Under the pieces are notes generated by a model. The model had not been told where the DNA came from. It saw only the letters and a list, made by a program, of their open reading frames with translations, and did not search any database. A DNA stretch of 64,000 bases. Origin: Paracidovorax wautersii. GTDB lineage: Bacteria > Pseudomonadota > Gammaproteobacteria > Burkholderiales > Burkholderiaceae_C. Shown here in pieces: positions 18,074-26,006 of this stretch; within the stretch, counting starts at the first letter, position 1; the number at the start of each line of letters is the position of its first letter. The stretch is from NCBI RefSeq assembly GCF_900113035.1, contig NZ_FONX01000014.1, positions 1 to 64,000 of the forward strand. The letters are read 5' to 3'. A program made the position numbers and the translations under genes.

Positions 18074-19498
18074 ATGACCCCAACCGACTCCATGCAACCC
18101 ATCGACCGCAGCGGCGCCGTGTGCGTGATCGGCGCCGGCCCCGGCGGCCTGGCCGCGGCGCGCGCGCTCAAGGCCCAGGGGCTGGACTACGACCAGTTCG
18201 AACGGCACGGCGACGTCGGCGGCATCTGGGACATGGACAACCCCGGCTCGCCGATCTACGAGTCGGCGCACTTCATCTCCTCGCGCGACCTCTCGGGCTT
18301 CCTGGGCTACCCCATGCCCCGGCATTACCCGGACTATCCGTCGCACCGGCAGATCCTGCAGTACGTGCGCAGCTTCGCGCAGGCGTTCGGGCTGCGCGAA
18401 GCCATCCGCTTCAACACCCCCGTGGCCCGGGTGGAGAAGGAAGACGGCGGGCTCTGGACCGTCACCCTGGGCAGCGGCGAGCGCCGCCGCTACCGCGCCG
18501 TGATCTGCGCCACCGGCTGCAACTGGGACCCGAACCTGCCGAGCTTCGAGGGCCGCTTCGACGGCGAGGTGCGCCACTCGGTCAGCCACGTCGCGGGCGA
18601 GGACTTCAAGGGCCGGCGGGTGCTGGTCGTGGGGCTGGGCAATTCCGGCGCCGACATCGCCTGCGACGCGGCCATCCACGCCGACCGCGCCTTCATCAGC
18701 GTGCGCCGGGGCTACCACTTCATCCCCAAGCATGTGCTGGGCAAGCCCGTGGACCATCTGGCCGAGACCGGCCCGCACCTGCCGCTCTGGCTGGCGCGGC
18801 CCCTCTTCGGCGCGCTGCTGCGGCTGACGGTGGGCGACGTGACCCGCTTCGGCCTGCCCCGGCCCGACCATCGGCTCTTCGAGAGCCACCCCCTGCTCAA
18901 TTCGCAGCTGCTGCATTACCTGCAGCACGGCGAGATCGCGGTCAAGCCGGACATCTCGCACCTGGACGGGCGGCACGTCGTCTTCGCCGATGGCTCGCGC
19001 GAGGCGATCGACCTGGTGCTCTGCGCCACCGGCTACCGCTGGAGCTGCCCCTACGCGGCCGACTACTTCACCTGGAAGGGCGGGCGCCCGCAGCTCTACC
19101 TCTCGATGTTCAGCCGCCAGCACCGCAACCTGTTCGGCATCGGCTATCTGGAAACCAACTCCAGCGCCTACAAGCTCTTCGACACCCAGGCCCACCTGAT
19201 CGCCTCGTACCTGCGCGCGCACAGCGACGGCGCGCCGAGCGCGGCGCGTTTCGACGCGCTGATCGAGAGCGACCAGCCCGATCTGTCCGGCGGCATCCGC
19301 TTCGTCGGCTCCGAACGCCATGCCGTCTATCTGGACGCCCACGCCACCAAGGCCTATCTGCGCGATCTGCGCCGCCGCATGGGCTGGAAGGAACTGGACG
19401 AGGGCATGTACGCGCATCTGCGGCGCGGCCCGGCAGACACCGCTCCGGAAAGCACGGCGAGCCCGCAGGCCGCCGCGCAGGGAGGCGCCCATGTCTGA
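18074..19498 (+). CDS. NAD(P)/FAD-dependent flavin monooxygenase (FMO/BVMO type)
   Basis: 474 aa. FAD Rossmann motif VIGAGPGGLAAAR (18-30) is followed by GDVGGIWDMD. A second dinucleotide motif, VLVVGLGNSGADIA, lies near residue 185. A late ATG-type motif LCATGYRW closes the fold. These mark FMO-like enzymes that oxygenate N, S or ketone groups with NADPH and O2. AAAGGGAG lies 8 nt before the ATG at 18074. The 3' end overlaps the SDR gene by 8 bp. An oxygenase followed by an SDR and an ALDH suggests stepwise oxidation of an organic side chain (inference). Confidence 0.85.
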   Translation: MTPTDSMQPIDRSGAVCVIGAGPGGLAAARALKAQGLDYDQFERHGDVGGIWDMDNPGSPIYESAHFISSRDLSGFLGYPMPRHYPDYPSHRQILQYVRSFAQAFGLREAIRFNTPVARVEKEDGGLWTVTLGSGERRRYRAVICATGCNWDPNLPSFEGRFDGEVRHSVSHVAGEDFKGRRVLVVGLGNSGADIACDAAIHADRAFISVRRGYHFIPKHVLGKPVDHLAETGPHLPLWLARPLFGALLRLTVGDVTRFGLPRPDHRLFESHPLLNSQLLHYLQHGEIAVKPDISHLDGRHVVFADGSREAIDLVLCATGYRWSCPYAADYFTWKGGRPQLYLSMFSRQHRNLFGIGYLETNSSAYKLFDTQAHLIASYLRAHSDGAPSAARFDALIESDQPDLSGGIRFVGSERHAVYLDAHATKAYLRDLRRRMGWKELDEGMYAHLRRGPADTAPESTASPQAAAQGGAHV

Positions 19499-20390
19499 AC
19501 CCCTGCACGCCACGGCCTACGCCGGCTGGGTGGCCGTGATCACCGGGGGCGCGGGCGGCATCGGCCAGGCCACGGCGGCACGGCTGATCGAGCGCGGCAT
19601 CACCTGCCTGCTGGTGGACATCGACGCCGCCGCGCTGGAGCGGGCCGCCCAGGCGCTGGGCCCGCGCGCCCTCACGCACTGCGCCGATCTGGGCGGCACG
19701 CAGGCGCTGGCCGAGCTGGCCGCGCGCGTGGACCGGGAGTTCGGCCGGCTCGACCTGCTGGTCAACAACGTCGGCGTGACCGACACGCGGCCCTTCGAGC
19801 AGCGCAGCATCGAATCCATCGTGCGCGAGATGCAGATCAACCTGCTCATGCCCATGGCGCTCACGCATGCGCTGCTGCCGCGCCTGCAGGCGGCGGCCGA
19901 CGGCCGCGTCATCACCACCGTGTCGCTGGGCGGCCTGTTTCCGCTGCCGGAGACCACGGTGTATTCGGCCTCCAAGTTCGGCCTGCGCGGCGCCATGCTG
20001 TGCCTGGGGCTGGACGAGGCGCGGCTGGGCGTGAGGTTCTCCATCGTCAACCCCTCGGCCACCGAAACGCCGATGCTGATGCGCGAGGCCATCACCGGCG
20101 GCAACCAGCTGCAGTTCATGGACCCGCCGCAGACCGCCGCCGAAGTGGCCGCCTGCATCCTGCGCTCGCTTGATGAGCCCGTGCTGGAGCGCTACGTGCG
20201 CGGCAGCGAATCGTGGCTGGTGCGCCTGGCCATGCTGGTGCCCAACCGGCTCGCGCGCCTGATCCCGCTGCTGCAGCGCAGCGCCGCCAAGGGGCATAGG
20301 CGCTACCTCGATTCGCTGCAGCAGCGCGGCCTGATCGAGCGCCAGGGCGATGCCTGGCGCCTCACTGCGGACCGCCGCGCCGAACCATGA
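19491..20390 (+). CDS. Short-chain dehydrogenase/reductase
   Basis: 299 aa. It has TGGAGGIG (18-25) for NAD(P), NNVG (92-95), and the catalytic set Ser145, Tyr158 and Lys162 in VSLGG and YSASK. A C-terminal extension of about 60 residues (LVPNRLARLIPLLQRSAAKGHRR) resembles SDRs acting on large hydrophobic substrates. GGAGG lies 5 nt before the ATG, which is inside the end of the monooxygenase gene. It probably oxidises or reduces an alcohol/carbonyl between the monooxygenase and aldehyde dehydrogenase steps. Confidence 0.85.
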   Translation: MSEPLHATAYAGWVAVITGGAGGIGQATAARLIERGITCLLVDIDAAALERAAQALGPRALTHCADLGGTQALAELAARVDREFGRLDLLVNNVGVTDTRPFEQRSIESIVREMQINLLMPMALTHALLPRLQAAADGRVITTVSLGGLFPLPETTVYSASKFGLRGAMLCLGLDEARLGVRFSIVNPSATETPMLMREAITGGNQLQFMDPPQTAAEVAACILRSLDEPVLERYVRGSESWLVRLAMLVPNRLARLIPLLQRSAAKGHRRYLDSLQQRGLIERQGDAWRLTADRRAEP

Positions 20391-20401
20391 AGGAGCCGGC
20401 C

Positions 20402-21841
20402 ATGGCGCCTCTGCCTCAAGAGACCGATCCCCAGACCCTCCAGCGCCTCTTCGACGGCCAGGCAGCGACGGCGCTGGCGCTGCGCGGCTCCACCGCGCGC
20501 GAGCGCACGGCCAAGCTGCGCCGGCTGCGCGACGGCCTGCTGCAGCGCCGCGAAGCGCTCTATGCGGCCTTCGCCCTGGACCTGCGCAAGCCCCCGGTGG
20601 AGGTGGACCTGACCGAGCTGATGCCGGTGGTGGACGAGGCCCGCCATGCCATCGCCCACCTGCGGCGCTGGATGCGGCCCCGGCGCGTGCGGCCCACGCT
20701 CACCACGCTGGGCACGCACGCGCGGGTGCTCTGCCAGCCGCGCGGGCGCTGCCTCATCATCGGCCCGTGGAATTACCCGGTGAACACGCTGCTGGGCCCG
20801 CTGGTGTCGGCCATCGCGGCGGGCAACACGGTGATCCTGAAGCCGTCGGAATTCACGCCCCACGTCAACGCCGTGGTGGCCGAGCTGGTGGCCGCGCTGT
20901 TCGAGCCGGCCGAAGTCGCCCTGGTGCAAGGCGGCGTGGAGACCGCCCGGCAGCTGCTGGCCCTGCCCTTCGACCACATCTTCTTCACCGGCTCGCCCGC
21001 GGTGGGCAAGATCGTGATGGCCGCCGCCGCCCGGCACCTGACCTCCATCACGCTGGAACTGGGCGGCCAGTCGCCCGTGATCGTCGATGCCACGGCCGAC
21101 CTGCGGCAGGCGGCGGCGCTGATCCTCTGGGGCAAGTGCACCAACGGCGGCCAGACCTGCGTGGCGCCCGACCATGCCTTCATCCACCGCAGCGTGATGG
21201 ACCGCTTCGTGGCGCATTGCCGGCAGCTGCTGGCCGAGCGCTACGGCACCACCGACGATGCCGTGCAGGCCAGCCCCGACCTGGCCCGCATGGTCACGCA
21301 GCGCCACGCCGAACGCCTGGGCGCGCTGATCGACGACGCGCTCGCGCGCGGCGCCACGCTGCTGGCGGGCGGCCGGCACGATGCGGCGCAGCGCTACGTG
21401 GCCCCCACCCTGCTGGGCGATGTGCCGGCCGATGCGCTCATCACCGGCGAAGAGATCTTCGGCCCCGTGCTGCCGCTGCAGGCCTTCGACACGCTGGACG
21501 AAGTCATCGCGCAGATCGACGCCCGGCCCAAGCCGCTGGCCCTCTACCTCTTCAGCCGCGACCGCGCCGTGCAGCGGCAGGTGGCCGAGCGGACCAGCTC
21601 GGGCGGCCTGGGCCTGAACCTCTGCGTGCAGCAGTACGCGCATGGCGGCCTGCCCTTCGGCGGCGTCAACCACTCGGGCATCGGCAGCGCGCACGGCGTG
21701 CATGGCTTCAAGGCCTTCTCGCATGAACGCGCCTGCCTGGCCGCCGGCGCCTTCTCGGCGCTGAGCCTCTTCTTCCCGCCCTACACGGCGCTGCGGCACC
21801 GGCTGAGCACGGCGCTGCTGCAGATCCTGCGCAGGGTCTAA
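20402..21841 (+). CDS. Aldehyde dehydrogenase (class 3 / coniferyl-aldehyde type)
   Basis: 479 aa. The catalytic Glu219 is in TLELGGQSP and the nucleophile Cys253 in NGGQTCVAPD; IIGPWNYP, KPSEFTPH and FTGSPAVGK form the NAD pocket. The short length and the hydrophobic tail AFSALSLFFPPYTALRHRL resemble class 3, membrane-associated fatty or aryl aldehyde dehydrogenases. The ATG at 20402 has AAGGAG 6 nt upstream; an ATGA overlap start at 20387 is the alternative. The stop TAA (21839-21841) shares its last A with the first base of the structured repeat that follows. Confidence 0.88.
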   Translation: MAPLPQETDPQTLQRLFDGQAATALALRGSTARERTAKLRRLRDGLLQRREALYAAFALDLRKPPVEVDLTELMPVVDEARHAIAHLRRWMRPRRVRPTLTTLGTHARVLCQPRGRCLIIGPWNYPVNTLLGPLVSAIAAGNTVILKPSEFTPHVNAVVAELVAALFEPAEVALVQGGVETARQLLALPFDHIFFTGSPAVGKIVMAAAARHLTSITLELGGQSPVIVDATADLRQAAALILWGKCTNGGQTCVAPDHAFIHRSVMDRFVAHCRQLLAERYGTTDDAVQASPDLARMVTQRHAERLGALIDDALARGATLLAGGRHDAAQRYVAPTLLGDVPADALITGEEIFGPVLPLQAFDTLDEVIAQIDARPKPLALYLFSRDRAVQRQVAERTSSGGLGLNLCVQQYAHGGLPFGGVNHSGIGSAHGVHGFKAFSHERACLAAGAFSALSLFFPPYTALRHRLSTALLQILRRV

Positions 21842-22121
21842 GAACGTGTTGACGATCTCCCAGGGGTCGCGCAGCTACGTCGGCGGGATGGGATGCAAGG
21901 CGCGGTGCGCAGTGGATAGCACGGCTATCCACAAGCGCCGCAACGCCGCAGACCGCCCGCCGACGTAACTGCCCTTCGGGTTGGAGCGAAATCGGGCCAT
22001 GGCAACGAGTTTTGACGCCCCGGCTGCTTGCATGGACATGAGCCCATGCGGCGCACCCGAAGCATCCACTCATCCCGATTGCGTTCCAACGCGATCCCCT
22101 GCGAGATCGTCAACACGTTCT
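21841..22121. repeat. Structured intergenic repeat, copy 1 (281 bp, perfect 19-bp inverted ends)
   Basis: The ends are AGAACGTGTTGACGATCTC (21841-21859) and its exact reverse complement (22103-22121). Two internal arms follow. Arm I pairs 21872-21887 with 21956-21971 and is capped by the hairpin GTGGATAGC-ACG-GCTATCCAC (21912-21932). Arm II pairs 21980-21996 with 22074-22090. The whole folds as a three-way junction on paper. A near-identical copy lies at 32497-32766 in the same orientation. There is no transposase; small readings inside it differ between copies and look non-coding. Confidence 0.85.
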
Positions 22122-22582
22122 AAGCGCCCTACCGGGCCGCGATGTCCGGTGCGCCCCGATGTGCACCGATGCGCTCCGGCGCATCTTTCTAGCCATTTTT
22201 GCCTCCAGCGCTCTCCCCGCCTAGGCATATAGCTATTAAAAATATAGCAAACCAGCGCATCGCCCTGCCGGTGCGCGGGGCCTGGCGCGCCTGCCGGGCC
22301 GCCTTGCCACGGCCCCATTCCTTCCCACATTCCCGCGACGGCGCCGTGCACACCTGCCACCCAACGCGGGAAGGTCTTGCTGCGCCTCTTGTTCAAGATC
22401 AAGGAAAACAGCAAGAAAAATCACTTCATCTTCAAATTAATCATAATTTACAAACAAATTGATACCAATGATTCCCTGGCACCAATTTGCAGCGGTTGCG
22501 GCTTCCGGTCCCGGCTCCGGCGGCCGTGCGCCAACGCCCCGCGCGCAGCCGCCCCCCTTTCCCTCCACCACCCCTCGATGCC
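22122..22582. other. Gene-free, partly AT-rich region upstream of the chemoreceptor
   Basis: 461 bp without a supportable gene. It contains GCTAT-TAAAAAT-ATAGC (22232-22248), a short inverted motif of the kind scattered through this window. An AT-rich stretch (22400-22480) probably includes the promoter for the following chemoreceptor, but no hexamer pair with good spacing is evident. Confidence 0.5.
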
Positions 22583-24133
22583 ATGACACTCCTCTCCCGA
22601 ATCAGTCTCGGAGCCCGCCTCTACGCGGTCTCGCTCGTGCTCATCGCAGCACTGTCGGCCCTGGCCGTCAACGTGTGGGTGCAGCTCGTCCATGTGAGCG
22701 GCATGGCCCACACGGCCGGGAAGGTGAAGGTGCTGCAGCTCGCGCTGATCGCCAGCACCGAATTGAAGGTGACGCAGGTGCTCTCCGGCGTACGGCAAGG
22801 GCTGCTCACGAAGTCGCCCCAGGACGTGGCCCAGGCGGAGAAGGACATCCAGGCCATGCGGGCCCAGATCGCGCAGAACGATGCGGACTTCCTCAAGCAG
22901 ATCACCACCCAGCAGGGGCGCGACGCCTTCCAGAAGGACTGGCTCGCTCTGCAGCAGGTCACCTGGCCGGTGGCGGAGGCCAACATGCGGCTGGTGGCCG
23001 AGGGCCGCGCGGAGGAGGCCCTGGCCATGCTGATGGCCAAGACCGTCCCCGCCTTCGGCAAGATGCAGGACTGGCTGAGCGCCGAGCGCAGCCGCCAGAA
23101 CAAGGACGTGAGCGCCGACGTGGAAGGCATCGGCCTGGCCGCCGACAGCATCCGGCTGCAGCTGGCCGCGCTGGTCGCGCTGATCTCCATCGGGCTGCTG
23201 GCCTTTTCCTGGTCCATCACCCGCACGCTGCGCCGCCGCGTGGACGGCGCCCAGCGCGTCGCGCAGCGGGTGCAGCAGGGCGACTTCACGCTGGCCGTGG
23301 AAGACACGGCGCGCGATGAATTCAGCCCGCTGCTGCAGTCGCTGCAGGCCATGCAGACCTCGCTGACCGAAGTGGTGAGCGCGGTGCGCACCAATGCCGA
23401 AGGCGTCGCCACGGCCAGCGCGGAGATCGCCCAGGGCAACCAGGACCTTTCCGCCCGCACCGAACAGCAGGCCAGCGCGCTGCAGCAGACGGCGGCCACG
23501 ATGGAAGAGCTGGGCACCACCGTGCGCCACAACTCCGAGAGCGCGCAGCAGGCCAACAAGCTGGCGCAGAACGCCACCGCCATCGCGCAGCAGGGCGGCC
23601 AGGTGGTGGGGCAGGTGGTCGCCACCATGCAGGAGATCAACGACAGCAGCCGCAAGATCGAGAACATCATCGGCGTGATCGACGGCATCGCCTTCCAGAC
23701 CAACATCCTGGCGCTCAACGCCGCGGTGGAGGCGGCGCGCGCCGGCGAACACGGCCGGGGCTTCGCCGTGGTGGCGGGCGAGGTGCGCACGCTGGCGCAG
23801 CGCAGCGCCGAGGCGGCCCGCGAGATCAAGGCGCTGATCGTCAGCAGCGTGCAGCAGGTGGCCCAGGGCTCGGCGCTGGTCGATCAGTCCGGCCAGACCA
23901 TGGGCGAGATCGTCACCTCCATCCAGCGGGTGAGCGGCATCGTGGCGGAGATCAGCTCGGCCAGCGTGCAGCAGACCTCGGGCATCCAGCAGATCGGCGA
24001 GGCCGTGAACCAGATGGACACGGCCACGCAGCAGAACGCCTCGCTGGTGGAAGAAAGCGCCGCCGCCGCCGACAGCCTCAAGGGCCAGGCCCAGCAGCTG
24101 GTGCAGGCCGTGGCCGTGTTCCGCCTTCCTTGA
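22583..24133 (+). CDS. Methyl-accepting chemotaxis protein
   Basis: 516 aa. TM1 ([20 protein letters not shown]) is followed by a four-helix-bundle-type periplasmic sensor of about 150 residues, TM2 ([17 protein letters not shown]), a HAMP linker and a long coiled-coil signalling domain. The hairpin tip is [26 protein letters not shown], the universal CheA/CheW contact. Gln/Glu-rich methylation helices flank it. It ends FRLP without a CheR-binding pentapeptide, unlike the receptor at 30672. The ATG at 22583 has no clear Shine-Dalgarno. The ligand is unknown. Confidence 0.9.
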   Translation: MTLLSRISLGARLYAVSLVLIAALSALAVNVWVQLVHVSGMAHTAGKVKVLQLALIASTELKVTQVLSGVRQGLLTKSPQDVAQAEKDIQAMRAQIAQNDADFLKQITTQQGRDAFQKDWLALQQVTWPVAEANMRLVAEGRAEEALAMLMAKTVPAFGKMQDWLSAERSRQNKDVSADVEGIGLAADSIRLQLAALVALISIGLLAFSWSITRTLRRRVDGAQRVAQRVQQGDFTLAVEDTARDEFSPLLQSLQAMQTSLTEVVSAVRTNAEGVATASAEIAQGNQDLSARTEQQASALQQTAATMEELGTTVRHNSESAQQANKLAQNATAIAQQGGQVVGQVVATMQEINDSSRKIENIIGVIDGIAFQTNILALNAAVEAARAGEHGRGFAVVAGEVRTLAQRSAEAAREIKALIVSSVQQVAQGSALVDQSGQTMGEIVTSIQRVSGIVAEISSASVQQTSGIQQIGEAVNQMDTATQQNASLVEESAAAADSLKGQAQQLVQAVAVFRLP

Positions 24134-24239
24134 GCGATCCAGATCGGGCGCTGCCAAGGCCTCGCCCCCGCGCAGGGCGGGCCGCGGCCCCGATCGACGC
24201 GTCGCAGGCCGCGCCGCACAATGCCGGGCAGCGCGCCGA

Positions 24240-26006
24240 TCAGCCCTCGCCCAAAGGCAGCGCCAGGACGACGTGGCAGCCCGCCACCGGCTCCGCCAGC
24301 AGGTACACATCGCCGCCCATGCGCCGGGCGATGCCCCGGGCCAGCGCCAGGCCCAGGCCCGTGCCGCCGTGCTCGTAGCTCACGCGGCCATCGGCCTGCC
24401 GGAAGTTCTCGAACACCTGCTCGCGCTGCTCCGGCGCGATGCCCGGGCCCGTGTCGCTCACCGTCAGCGCCCAGCCATCGGGCTGGGCCGAGACGCTCAG
24501 CGTGACGTGGCCCCGCCGGGTGAACTTCACGGCGTTGGAGAGCAAATTGCCCAGGATCTGCCGAAAGCGCGTGGCGTCGGTCCAGATGGTGGCGGGCAGG
24601 CCGTCCGCATAGACGATGTCCAGCGCCAGGCCTTTTTCGCGTGCCCGCACCTGGAAGGGGCTGGCGGCCTCGTCCACCAGCGTGCGCAGATCGTGCCGCG
24701 CGGCGCTGAACTCCATGCTGCCCGTATCCACCTGCGAGAGATCGATGATTTCCGTCAGCAGCGCGTTGAGCCGCTCGGCGCCCTGCCGGATGAAGCGGGC
24801 GGAGCCCTGCACGAAGTCGTCCCCGGTGCGGCGCTCCAGCAGCTCGGCAAAGCCCACGATGCTGGTGAGCGGCGTGCGCAGCTCGTGGGAGATGGCGGCG
24901 AGGAACTGCGTCTTCGCCTCGCTGGCCGACTGCGCCTGCGCCTCGCGCAGCTGCAGCTCCCGGTGCTGCGACTCCAGCTGGCTCACGCCCCGCACCAGCA
25001 TCCAGCCCGTGACGCAGAGCAGCAGGCTGAGCAGCGATGCCAGGCCCACCACGAGATTGCGCGTCGCGCGCCAGGGCGCCAGCGCCTCGGTCATGCCGCT
25101 GATCGCGAAGACGTAGAGCGGGTACTCGCCCACCCGGTGGTAGGCAGCGATGCGCTCGATGCCGTCGATGCGCGAGGGGAAGGACCACTGCCCGCTGCGG
25201 CCCAGCTGCTGGCGCACCAGCCGGCTGGAACTGCCCAGCGAGGTGCCGATGCCGGAGCCGCCCTGGCCGCCGATGACGCGGGCGCGCAGGATGCCGTCGT
25301 CCCCGACCAGGCTGACCCCGCCCTGCTGGCCTAGCGCCACCTGGCGATAGACCTCCTCGAAATAGCGCGCGTCGATCGAGCCCACCACCACGCCCCGGAC
25401 CGCGCCGCCCGCATCGCGCACCGCGCGCGAGAGCTGGATGGTCCACTTGTTGGACACCTTGCCCAGCACGGGCGGGCCCACGTAGAGCCCGCCGGACGTC
25501 AGCATGGCCGGGGCCGGCGCCGAGGCCGCGCCCGGCTGCAGATGGACCTTGACGTGCTCGCGGTCCGACAGATCGACCGGGCCGGCCTTGGCCGCGCCGG
25601 GGTCCACGTTGCTGCCCGCGAAGTGGCCCCGGTGGTCCACCAGCGAGAGCTGCGGCAGGATCGCCTCGGAAAGCCCGGTCGCATCCACGATGCGCTGGTG
25701 CTCTTCGGCCGGCACCGGCCCCTTGGCGGCGAGCGTGGCCAGCCGCAGCACGGCCTGATCGACCGCCGAGATGACGCGCGCGGTCTGCTCCTGCAGCGCG
25801 CGCGAGATGTTGGCGTTCTGCCGGTATTCGGCCTCCACCGCCTGGCGGCGCTGCTCCTGCAGCAGCGTCCAGACCGTGGTCCAGACGGCGAACAGCACCA
25901 GCAGCAGCATGAGCGTGGTGAGGGTCAGCAGCCGCGTGGGGCGCCAGCAGGCGCAGGGCGCGGCATCCGGGGCACCGATCCAGCGGCGCAGGGTACGGAG
26001 CATCAT
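24240..26006 (-). CDS. Membrane sensor histidine kinase with periplasmic Cache-like domain
   Basis: 588 aa. TM1 (LLTLTTLMLLLVLFAVW) is followed by a double-Cache-type periplasmic region (about residues 60-310, with VVVGSIDARYFEEVYRQV), TM2 (VVGLASLLSLLLCVTGWMLV), then HisKA with AISHELRTPL (His near 365) and HATPase with ILGNLLSNAVKFT, DTGPGI and GGTGLGLAL. There is no receiver domain. The start overlaps the stop of the PAS kinase (ATGATG/TGA). It is the last gene of a five-gene operon and probably signals to the CheY-like regulator at its head. Confidence 0.9.
   Translation of the reverse strand: MMLRTLRRWIGAPDAAPCACWRPTRLLTLTTLMLLLVLFAVWTTVWTLLQEQRRQAVEAEYRQNANISRALQEQTARVISAVDQAVLRLATLAAKGPVPAEEHQRIVDATGLSEAILPQLSLVDHRGHFAGSNVDPGAAKAGPVDLSDREHVKVHLQPGAASAPAPAMLTSGGLYVGPPVLGKVSNKWTIQLSRAVRDAGGAVRGVVVGSIDARYFEEVYRQVALGQQGGVSLVGDDGILRARVIGGQGGSGIGTSLGSSSRLVRQQLGRSGQWSFPSRIDGIERIAAYHRVGEYPLYVFAISGMTEALAPWRATRNLVVGLASLLSLLLCVTGWMLVRGVSQLESQHRELQLREAQAQSASEAKTQFLAAISHELRTPLTSIVGFAELLERRTGDDFVQGSARFIRQGAERLNALLTEIIDLSQVDTGSMEFSAARHDLRTLVDEAASPFQVRAREKGLALDIVYADGLPATIWTDATRFRQILGNLLSNAVKFTRRGHVTLSVSAQPDGWALTVSDTGPGIAPEQREQVFENFRQADGRVSYEHGGTGLGLALARGIARRMGGDVYLLAEPVAGCHVVLALPLGEG

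Noticed and set aside
21875-22116. Small minus-strand frames inside repeat copy 1 (and equivalents in copy 2)
   Set aside because: Reading frames are not kept between the copies, whereas stems are; they are translation of a structured repeat.
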